From Watersipora subatra (Eukaryota; Bryozoa; Gymnolaemata; Cheilostomatida; Watersiporidae), in NCBI RefSeq assembly GCF_963576615.1, contig NC_088717.1, positions 51,809,026 to 51,873,025 on the forward strand: a stretch of 64,000 nt of DNA. The letters are read 5' to 3'. Every line of letters starts with the position of its first letter. Position 1 is the first letter of the stretch. Shown here in pieces: positions 47,701-59,600 of the stretch. A program made the translations under genes and the position numbers. The notes under the pieces are model-generated. The model was not told where the DNA came from. It did not search any database and saw nothing but the letters and a program-made list of their open reading frames with translations.

Positions 47701-50700
47701 GTGTATGGGCGTGTATGTTTGTGTGTAAGCAATCTCTCAAAGATCGAGTATGATGTCTGTTGAGCCTACTGCAAGCAGAATCTGTTGGTGTTTCCATTAT
47801 CATTGTTGCACAGACAAAAATTGAAGTTGGATGCCCGTCTTTAATTGCTGCTACCACCAGTTGCCTTTGTAGGAAATCAACCCCAACCTGGTGTTAGCCT
47901 GTCAGGCATTCTGTTGTGGAAAGCACTGGTGTTAGCCTGTCAGGCATTCTGTTGTGGAAAGCACTGGTGTTAGCCTGTCAGGCATTCTGTTGTGGAAAGC
48001 ACTGGTGTTAGCCTGTCAGGCATTCTGTTGTGGAAATCAACCCCAACCTGGTGTTAGTCTGTCAGGCATTCTGTTGTGGAAGTCAACCCCAACCTGGTGT
48101 TAGCCTGTCAGGCATTCTGTTATGGAAATAAACCCCAACCTGGTGTTAGCCTGTCAGGCATTCTGTTGTGGAAATCAACCCCAACCTGGTGTTAGCCTGT
48201 CAGGCATTCTGTTGTGGAAATCAACCCCAACCTGGTGTTAGCCTGTCAGGCATTCTGTTATGGAAATCAACCCCAAACTGGTGTTAGCCTGTCAGGCATT
48301 CTGTTGTGGAAAGCAGTTGTGGCCTAGTGGGCATTTGTTACATAACAGACTGATAGTGGCTTCCAGTGAAAAATATTCACAATCACCTACATGTAGGTTA
48401 GTTAAACAATACAATATATAGATTATATGCACTTTAGGCTTATTACCTTATGAGTCTTAAGCTCCAAGTTTCAGGGAACACATACATGTAGGTAGCTAAC
48501 AGAGTGCCAAAAAGAAAAGAATTCATTGACTGAGCTGAGAAATTTACAAAGGTACCTCATTTGTGTGACTAGGTGTGGTCGAGGTGCCTGGTGCTCTCTT
48601 CTGGCTACTATTCCTTCAACAATTAGACTGAGGTCTGACCATGAGGCGGTACTCACTATACCTTCATCCTGCAAAAAATGTTTTAGAATTAGTGCAACTC
48701 CAAAGGTACTAAAGCAATTTTAGTGTCTCAACTTTTTGTCTCCATAAAGGTTGTAGCCATATATTTTAAGCATACCTGTTTGCCACTGAATTATGTCAAA
48801 AATAGCTCAAATTTATTTTTTCTGTTAAAGATTAACTAACACAAAATTTAGTTGATTTTATCAGAAATTATTGGTATGTTTATAAATTTGCGATTGTTTT
48901 TAATGCTTGAGGTGCTCTGACTGTCAGGATGATTCCAAATTTATATCGACAAAACTTGGTCGCAGTCGAAACAATAAGGATAAAAACCTGCGCGAAATGA
49001 CACCACTAGTTGCTATTGTTGCGATTGTTGATATCGACTATTACGTTCAAGTTGCATCATTGCGCGTCTCTATTCAGTCGATATCTTTGGAAGTATAAAT
49101 GTCATAATCGAATTTATGCCTGATCTGAGCGTTTTAACCTCAATCAAGGTTTGTTGATTTTAAACATTAAACATGCTGGTACATGTAGTTAGATCACCTG
49201 GAACATCCGAACAATGGCAAATAATAAAAAAATACCATATTTCCTAATAAAATCTAGTACAACTTTGGGAAATTCATCTTAAAATGTGCTTAAACCATAA
49301 TTTTAAGACTGACGTTCTTACAAAAAATTTCAATTTGATGTCTAAATTATGTAATATTTTACGCCTATTTTATTTTAATTTATGTATCCTAATATTATAT
49401 TTCTATTTAATTTTAATATTTTATTTTTCTAATACTGGTTTCTGAGTAGTCTCAATAAATCCTGCCACAAGAAACTTCATTTTTTCAAATCTTTTGTTTG
49501 AATCAATTTATGAGCCATATTTTGCTTGTTAGATTATTTTTGTATGTCATAATACTATTTGACCTTCACCTCAGCTAGACTCTCAAAGGATATTTCATCA
49601 GAGCTTGAGGAACCCGCTTCAGCATCCGTATCAGTCGTCAAAAGGTCACTTGTTGAGAGAAAGTCTCCGATGTCTCCTTCATCTCGTGATGCCAGATGTG
49701 CAAACTCCATCTCGGACAAATTAGGGGTGTCCATACCTGGGGAGAAATGGCACACATTAGATATTTTCGCAGTAACTAAACATCTAGCTGCTTCTATACA
49801 ATGCAATCAGATGGTAAAATAGCTGAGGGCTAAATGGTCACTCATGCCAAACTTTAAAAGAGTTTGTCAGGAAATATAAATATTTTTCTATCATTTAAGA
49901 TTTTGTCTGTTGTTCGAGGTGATCTGACTGCCAGGATGTTTTAAGATAAAGATTGACAAAATTTGATCGCAGTTAAGAGGCTCAGAAGAAAAAGGCTTCT
50001 CCAAAAGTTTTGTCGATAGTCGTACTTGTTTGTCCTACTAGTTATGACATTGACAATTGCATTCAGGTTGCGGTGTTACCTGTCTCTATTGACATGTATT
50101 TTGTAATTGCTCCTGATTTTTGGAATAAAACTTCAAATACAGCCTCAGATACGTTGTTATAGATTTTTAAAATGTTCAAAGGTGGGTTGGTTAACAGGAT
50201 AGGCTGTGTAAACATATGAGTACCCAACGATAATATGAATATAATATATTACTTGTGAACACCATGCACAACTACTGATGTCATTTTTTGGGATGTCAGG
50301 GCATGTCTTTTTTTCTGAGCGTCTATCTGCGATCAAGTTGTGTCGATTTTTTGATCACCCAAAACATCAGACAAAATCTCAAATGATGGAAAACTATCTA
50401 TACTTTCTGATAAAAACTTTTCAAAGTTTGACTTGAGTGACTCTTTGCCAAGGCTACCTTGGATGACACAATGTCTGCGATTATTTCAACTAACTGTTTG
50501 TAAGGAAAGTTGTGTTTTGCTAAAAATTCTTCATATTATGAAGAATTATTAGTGAAGAATTACTGTGATTATTGGTTGTGGATATGCCTACATATATAAC
50601 TACTGTAGACAGGCTGCAGTACTTCCTGTAAGTTTTGAGTTTTGCTTTAAATGCAGTACATTATGTAAAGTACATTCACCTACTATTATTACTATTATTA

Positions 50701-53572
50701 TTATTGAGTTTTAAACTAATAAAGAAAATAGGTAATAGAAAGTTTTAAACTCCTAAAAGAATCTATAACCCTTAGGACAAGTATTAGCAAATCATATATT
50801 GGAATATAAAGAGCTTTTTAATTTTAAAGACCTTTTTAACTCAGGCACAAATAAGGCTTCAACCTTTTCACTTTTATGACAAAATTTTTAGTTGTGCTTG
50901 CAAAATATGTTAAAAATCTCATTTATTTAAGCTGCCAAATTTAAAATTTAGGTATCAAACCTGAAACTGAAAAGAATTTATGAGCAAAAATCGATTACAA
51001 CTATTATTACGATATGCGTGATAAATTAGGTGTGAAACTTTAAATCAGCTGTTAAAAAATGTTTTTCATGCTGACAATAAAAACTAGGCTGGCTGTTCTA
51101 TTTAACTTGTAGGTCAGAAATGTTATCCAAAAACACAAAGACATGATTACTAGTCGAAACCTATTTACGTATCGTTAAAAAAGACATAATCAAATTATAA
51201 AGTTAAGAGAATCATGATAATAAATAAAGATGAAACACCTAATGGTGGTACTTAAGTACATTCAAAGACTAACGTATCAAAATTACTGAAGACTTTGAAA
51301 AGTTAGAGAAAATATTGAATTCTGGTGCTGGCACATTTAATTTTTGCTTAGTCTTGCTTTGAACAAGTTCAGCATGTCAGGATTTATCCTTCACCTTTTA
51401 TTTATATAGTGTATAGCTACCACTAAGTCTTGGTATACTGAAATCATTTTGTGGCATGCAATTGAGACTAGCTATTCAATTTCTCTGGTTTGGCTAAAAG
51501 TTCTTAGTTGTCTTTATGCCTGTGGCTAACTAAAGTGAAAACTTTTAAAAGTGTCACTTATAAAAAACCTAAGTTTTTTTTCTGAGTTAACCTTTGTCCT
51601 TCTAGCAAAAGTTACCAATTTCCACTAGTTTCTTTAAAGTTTGGTTGTCTGGAGATAAGCATCACTGTATAATAGATCAGACTTCCATCACATCAAAAAG
51701 TCTTTGAATTTATTGCCTTATTCAAAATTTGCTCATTTCTGCATTTGCGTCACAGCTTTCAAAACCTTGAGCAAACTATGCCCAGAATATTTATATTTAC
51801 CCTTTCACACATATGACAAACATCATTTTTATTCCATGACACCAACATACTACATCGACCATCATATGCTTCAGTTTATGAACTTTTCGTTACTACAACT
51901 TTCAATTGACTATTCTGACTCCTCAACAATACTAATAGATTACCAACTTTAAAAACACTTTTGTTCAACTCCCTTAATAGTTCCTGAATACTGTCTTCTC
52001 ATTCTTGTTTTGACATGTAACAGAAAACATAATTTTGTTGATGACTGTTGTAGCGTGTTTGTCAGAATATTCAACTCAACTCTTTATTTACTCCCAAGAC
52101 TCCACAACATCACTGAACACTAGTCAAGAAAATTTACAACTGACTGCCCAGTTATTCATCAGCACTAACAACAGATAATATACGTGGTTACTGCACAAAG
52201 ACATAAAAGCGGATACTATAGGCTAGCAAAACAGCATGTGTGGTTGTATAACGGTGACTATTCACAACCAATATGTACTTGTAATCTCAAGGTATCTACC
52301 ACTAAATATTCACGTCACTACTGTTAATGTCAATACAACGTTATACATAAATAAAATAGGTGCTGTTACTAATAATGAGAAAATACACCCTTCTTACTTT
52401 CTTACTACCTAAATCCATGGTTGTCTTTATGTATTTTTTTCTTACTATTGTTGTATGTTCGATAAACATTTCTATTTGGAATAAAATTATTGCCAATAAA
52501 GTAATATATAATTATATATGTACGTTGGTTGACTAAAGTTACTATTTTTTACTGAGTCAACTTTTGCCTTTTTAACAAAAAATTAACCAATTCACACTAC
52601 GTTATTTAAACTTATGTTGCCTAGCAACTAATATCCCTGTTTCCTGGATGCAGGTCCTAGTAATAAGTCAAAAAACTCTTCTTACCGCTTAAATCTGGGA
52701 GTGAAACTGCAACCTTCTTCAATTTCACCACCCTTGTAGGCTCTGAAAAGACTGATTCACTTCTCGTTAGCCTTTGATCCACAGCAAAGAAACTACTTGT
52801 CTCTGAGGAAGTTTGTGAATTCAGTTCATTCTTTAGGAATGCGGTCCAATCATCTATCATTATAGCACAATGTATGCATTAAAACTATGGTTTGCATCAG
52901 ATAACCTAATTTGTTTTATAAGTGTTTTTCGCATAATTATCAGCCATGTTGGGAAACCCAAATATGTAGTTTCGGAACTGAATGAAGAGAATGTAGTTAA
53001 ACGTTAGCCAACAGAAACACTTTTTCTTGTGTTAATGAATTGGCTATTTCGTTGCATTGACACCGTATATCATATGTTGATTTTTGCTAAAAAAAATACC
53101 TCTTTGTGTTACAGTTTGGAGCTTGCATTGCGCATGGTTTTGTTTCAAAAACTTGTTTTTTGTTTTTTTTAATTTGAAAATATTTTCTAAAAACTAAAAT
53201 ATCCTAATTATGTTGGTACAAGTAAATGTAATTTTAAAATGCTGTCAGTTAACCTAGGGAAGGGAGTTGAAGGGAGTCGAAGAGAGTCGAAGGGAACAGA
53301 AGAGAGTCGAAGGGAGTCGAAGGGAATTGAAGGGAGCTACTGACACAAACTCTCATCTGCTTAAAAAAAACAATTGGGTAGTCAGACTCAACTAACCCTA
53401 ATAAGGTTATTGAGTCTGACTCTGGCTGGTATATGCTCATTCGATAGGAATAATTTGTGCTGCTGTTTTTCACACTCAGGTTACTTTTAATACCAGGTTC
53501 TGGTGTTTCTCAATCTTCTCTACCAGCTCCTCTCTCTTTCTCTCTTTCTCTCTCTCTCACTCTCTCTTTCTC

Positions 53573-53610
<38 letters not shown>

Positions 53611-56600
53611 ACTAAATCACCAGAGACAGCAACATCAACAATCAGTGTTTTTAACCTCAGCTTATCCACTACTACAATATCAGGCCTCCTAGGTTTTACG
53701 ACCCTTCAGTGTGTATTGAAATCCCACAAGATCTTTGCACTTTCATTTTCTAACACGGGTCAAACCATTTCTTGCTTTTTGGTAATCTATGACTACCACA
53801 CAATTCCCAGTGAGTTATTGAAACCACAAGGTCGTGTCTCTTTTTGTATATTCTCCTCGTGCTTACTTCTCACATTCACTCAGCAGGTTCATCACCGTTT
53901 TATCTTGCTCACCACACTTCCTACACTTCTTGGTACCAATTCATTCATATTGTTCACGTTGTAATTTTTTTTAGGGTGTGCTTGATCTTGAGCAGCTAGA
54001 ATTAATCCTTCTGTTTTCTTCTTTAGCCATTCAGTTTTCCACTAATTCCAAGAGTGAGTGTCTGTTTCTTCATCGTTTTAAGGATACTGAAGACCATGAA
54101 GAGTCTTCTTCCTTCATCCCTCATTCCTTCCTGTGTTACTCCCTTGTTTCTGTTCTCCTCCAGTCTGGTCTTTCACAACATCATCCAAAACTGAATCTGC
54201 ATCTAAACTAATTTCTCTTACATAGTCTGACAAACTGCATTGCTCAATTCTTACACATTCCTTAATTGAAACCGTTCCTTCACCTCCTATATCTCTAATA
54301 ATGTACAGTTTGCGTACATGTGCTTTTGAGTGAAGTGCACAATTCATTGTCATCAGTTTTCTTGTCTTACTATCCATTTCTTTCCACTCATCAACTGTCT
54401 AATCCACTTTTACTGCTGTGTAACGCACTGCTGCCAGCGCCCATGTGTTCACTGTTTTAACTATATTCCCTCTGCTCAGTTTTGACTCAAGCGCTTTTCT
54501 TATCCTTTAGTAAGATTACTTGCTGACCTTCTCTTTCATATCTTCAATCTTGATCCGACCTACCTCTAGTATTTCTAGGTACTTATAGGATCCGTCTTCT
54601 AGGTCTTTCAACATGTGTTCTTTTGGGATACTGATACCTGGACCCTCTATCTTCTTTCCTCTTCTCACCATTAATATGGCACACTTTGGAGTTTAAACTT
54701 TATACATATATTACTTGTAAATATTCTAACTGTATTTTTATAGGACCTCTAGCTCTGCTTTAGGTTTCAGCTCGCTTGAGATGATCTAGCTCGCTTCAGA
54801 TCATCCATATATAAGAGGTGGTAGACCTTTCTGCTCTGTCAGAATTTTTACCCTTGAGTAGCTTTCCTCATTATAACTGAAAGTGAGATGAGTTCAGTCA
54901 CAAAAAGAAAAGGGAATAATAAACCTCCTCGAAAGATTTCTTTCTTGATATCCACCTCCGCAATTTTTTCCCCAACATATTCTAGCTCCAGACTCCAAGT
55001 TCCCCTGCTGTCTCTTATCAGTTCAATCATGTTCTTGCCATTCCAGTTGGTTCCATTGACTTCAGAGTACATGAATGAAGCAACAAGTCATACGCCTTCT
55101 GATAGGCAATCTAGCATATCGCTAGGTTAGTATTTCTTCTTTTTGGGTCATATAGAACTGCCGTATCTAATATAAAAAGGTCTTTGGTGTCCCTTGTGTT
55201 TCTAAAACAACCCTTATGTTCTTTTCCGATAACAGTCTGTTTAGACAGATGTTCATACAGTTTTTCGGTTAAGATACAGGTCAAAGTTTTTTGCATGAGT
55301 GGTAACCATGTGATAGGTCAGTGGTTTCTAGGTTGTTTCTCTTTAGCTGGGTCTTCAATGATTAGGACTGTTCTTTCTGATGTCATCTATTTGGCCACAT
55401 TTTCTTCTTTTAAAGTTTGACATGCAACAAAAATCACGTTCCAGTTATTTGGTACCAAAAGATTCACCATGTCTTACTCTGCTGTGTTGTAGATGCAAAA
55501 TTTGTGGAAATATGATAACAAGCTCTTAAAAACTAAAAAAAATGAACAGTTAATTGCCGCCATCACGAAACCGCCGTAGATTGAAATCAGTTTATTTCTC
55601 TGACGTAGTCATTACATTTGGTTACTGTTTTGTCACGTGATGTTCTCACGTAAATTGAAAGGCCAATAAAAGGCTCAATATAAAACTTCTCGTAGCACTA
55701 GTTTATGACAAACACTTCGGGTTTTACCGAAGAGCTCTAACCAAATATAGACACTCTCTGGTTTACAGTTTTGTTTCGGCTTGGTCTAATCGTCTAGTCG
55801 TAATCTGATTATGTGACCCCTACTTCCGGCAAAACAGCGCAAATAATTTCTGCAGAATTTTTTAAATATTACAGGTGACCAACAGACTCGTCATTTTTAT
55901 CAAAGAATGGTATGCACTCCTTCGAGCTAAGGTTAGAAAATTAAATGAATTTTCACAGTGGGTTTTGAGATATCAGTGTGCAAAATGACTTCATTACAAT
56001 GATGATGAAATAGGCGCGTAAGAACAATAGACATTGTTTTATTAAATGCGTGAAGTATATTTGTGAAAATATTTCGACGAATGAGGTTGCGTGAAAGTGT
56101 AAACAGAAGCCATCTTGTATAACTACGTCTCATTTGAGCCGTTTTGGAAAGAGATTATAATCTGCGGCGGTCTCGTGATGGCCCCGATTAACTGTTTGTT
56201 TTTGAGCTTTTAAGAGCTTGTAATCACATTTCCACATATTTAGAGCATACAAAACAGCAGAGTAAGACATGGTGAATCTTTTGATACCAAATAACTGTAA
56301 TGTGAATTTTGTTGCAAGTCAACCTTTAAGCATTTCTGTAGATGACTGCTACTAGTTCATGCGCATTGCTCAGGTGTTTAATTCAAAATCCTTGTACTCT
56401 ATCTGGGCCAGGTAATTTCCTGTTGAGTACTTTACCTATTATTTTTTTCACATCACCCATATTAATACAAAGACTTGTTTGCCTTTTTACATGCTCCAGT
56501 GTTCCTGTTACTCTGTTTAACTGTTTTTATTGGTATTTTACATTGTCTTTTTACCTCATATTCCAAGCCAAAACATTCTAGATTCTCCCTTGTCTGGTGT

Positions 56601-59600
56601 TTATCCGTGATGTTATGAGTTTCTTGTAGGCAATGGTAAAACCCTTTCTGGTTGTTGACAAACATCCTGTTCTGGATATAATGTTCCACTCATTCTGAAT
56701 ATCTCTTAATCTTCCGACTTAATAGGCTAAGATCTCGTTTCAACTTTTCAGTTACAACATCAAATCTTTTGTTTCTGATCCTATACTTCTTCTCAAACCT
56801 TATTCTGATTGGTTCGTCATGATCTCTTTCTTTACTCTCCACTACTTTACTCAAATCTGATCTTATATTTTTTTAATTTCTGTTACAGCCTTGCCTTCCA
56901 CGCTGAAACTCAGTCGTGTTTCTAGTCTTTACTCCCACTTAACCTCTCTGTTATGATGTTCATACAAGCCAATATAGTATCATTTAGCTCCGTGATACTA
57001 TTAATCTCAACACAATCCAGCACCATATCAATCCGTTTTACTTCTTGCATAATCTTGCCTCTCTCAATATGTTTAAGGCTTCCTAGCTTTGGCTGATCTC
57101 TAGCTAATGTACTGCGTTTATCTATTATTTACCTTGCCTGTTCTTTCTCTGAAGCTGGGTTTTTTACAGTCTTTATCAATATCTGTTCCTCAGACTTATT
57201 CCTCTTTTCAGTTCTATGCGGTATCTTGTCGCTTTCGTTGTCTCTCACACTTCGGTCATCTTCCTCTCTTTGATCGGTTCTCTGTTTTGTTCTTTCTTTA
57301 ATCTCATCAAGTTTCTCTTGTGTAAACCGCTTTTCCTTCTGTATATTCCTTGCTTGATCTCTCAGGCTCTGCTCACTGATGTCTAACCACCCTTTTTTTT
57401 AGAGGTTATACATTCTCTTTCTGTATCCTCTCACTTCCGGTCAACTGTAAAATTAGCATTGCATCGCAGTCTTGTTATCTTCTCGTGAATACTTTCATCT
57501 AGTCATGCCAGTAACAGGATGACAACCGCGAGTTACCTGGTCTTCTAGATTCCCACTGCCGAATGAGAGGCGATCAGCATGGCTACCCATTTCATTCACA
57601 TTGTCATCTTGATTTCCATTATTTGATTTCATCATAGTTTACAAGTTGTTGATTTTCTTTCAGAGCTCTTTCCTTTAGCCCATGGCCCTGTCAATAATCT
57701 GTTCCAGAGGGCAGTGAGTTTTGTTTTCTTTTAGAATTATCTCTTCTAGCTCTTGACCATTACAATGATCCAACCCACAGGGCAGTAGGGGTTCAGTGAA
57801 GCGTCGGGCACCAAACCGATATTTGTGACTTTCTGTTGAGGCCAATCCACAACTGGCGCTTAATTAAATTATTATTATTATCATTGCTGTAACTGTTATT
57901 TGAGCACGCTCTCTAAATCAGCTAAAGGAAAGAACACGAAACTCGCATTTGCTCAGGTATGGTTATTTGCTGCGAGTATAACAGTACCTTAGCTCCTTCA
58001 GTACCCACTGCTAAAATGGTTTTGCTTATCTATGGCACTAGGAGCTGTGAAAGATATTCCTTTAAGGCGATAAGTTATTAGCCAGATTAATTTCAATTTA
58101 TTGTTGATGCGATGAAGATTAGAAGATGTTGGCATTTTTTGAAGAAAAAGTATCTGTAAACTGAATTGGTGAATTTGCATGGCCTTGATGTCCATAAACT
58201 TAAAAATCCTTCACCTGATATCATCTGGCTACTTTACTAAATTTATAACAAGTCAATTCAAAAACTATGTCATGTTAGTTAAAGTGTATTTTAACTACAA
58301 TATTAATAATAATAATTATAATGAGAGAGTATTATAACACTATTTTACAGGATGCTAGCCAAATAAGGTTATTTACTGTTGGTGTTCAAATATCAATGCT
58401 CCGAGTTGTGTACACTTATAAATGTATGTGTAACATTGAGAATGAAAACAAAATTATGCATACATACAAATTAAGCCCACTTCTTGTACGACTGATTGAA
58501 GCAAACAAGAACATCACAAATATAATACCAAGTTATGGGTTAAAGTGCTTGTAGCTTAACATATAAGCTAATGGTTGGCCTTGCAGAGTTCTATACATTA
58601 AATGTTAACAATTCGGTTAAAACTAAACTTAAATTTCTTGCATTATGGGATAAAATAAGCTGCCCTGAAGATTAGCAATAAAAGTCTACCTGGTATCTCG
58701 AACAGGTTTCTATATGAGCTTGTCAAATCATCTTGTTGAGCAGATACTATGTCTGACCAAGATACAAACGGGCTCCACTCTGAAAAATAATTTTACTCAT
58801 TAAAAGCATTATACACAAGCACAATAAAATGGGCTTCTTACATTAAGATATAAACTTAATTGCTTTGTTGCATTTTTAAGCTGTTTCTTGTTTACAGTCT
58901 ATCTATGTATTCAGATGCTGTTGACAAAAACAATTGACCTTAAGCACAAAGAAAAGGGTTTACATGCCAGTGGTTTTGTCATTTATTTTAGAATACTAAT
59001 TGATATAATATGCAGTAGGGCCAACCACTGGTAACTTAAACAGTATGACTTCCTGAGACATTATCAGATATGATGGCAGCATATGACATTACCAAATATG
59101 ATGACATTATCAAATCTAATGACATCATATGACATTATCAAATCTGATGACATCATGAAATATTTTCAAATCTGATGACATCATGTGATGTCAAATCAGA
59201 TGATACCATAAGAAATTGTCAAACGCAATGACATCATAAAACATTATCAAATATAATGACATTGTGAGACATTTTGCCATTTTATGACATCATCAGACAT
59301 TATCAAATCTGATGAAATTACATGCCATTATCAAATATTATGACATAATAAAACAGCTTAACACCTGATGACATAATGAGACCTTATCAAATATGATGAC
59401 ACCATGAGACATTACAAAACCTGATGACACCATAAGTCATTATCAAATATGATGAAATTGTGAGACATTATCAAATCTGATGACATCATATGACATTATC
59501 AATAATCATGACATTATGAGACATCAAACCTAATGAAATTATGAAATATTATCTAATATGATGACATCATAAGACAAAATAGCACCAGATGACATCACTT

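Larger units (their letters stand above)
53390..57600 (-). mobile_element. Broken full-size LINE (non-LTR retrotransposon) with reverse transcriptase
   Basis: Read on the minus strand, conserved polyprotein blocks appear in the expected order despite many stops and frameshifts. About 57400-56700 is a charged N-terminal region ([20 protein letters not shown]). About 56420 has [13 protein letters not shown]-like sequence. 55296-55111 holds the reverse transcriptase core ([26 protein letters not shown]), followed by WIAYQKAYD. 55072-54848 has [19 protein letters not shown] and a degraded RGIFQGDSLSP-type block. 54530-54100 has [16 protein letters not shown] and [26 protein letters not shown] (in two parts). 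53960-53640 is the C-terminal region with a Cys motif. No single frame is intact. The element is split by a 912-bp inverted-repeat insertion at 55414-56325. The LINE clade is not resolved. It occupies the intron between exons 58690 and 52853 of the long minus-strand gene, on the same strand. Confidence 0.82.

Noticed and set aside
46914-47857. Very long His/Thr-rich and Cys/Val-rich open frames on both strands
   Set aside because: They arise from the GT satellite, where no frame meets stop codons; same-size frames occur in several frames at once.
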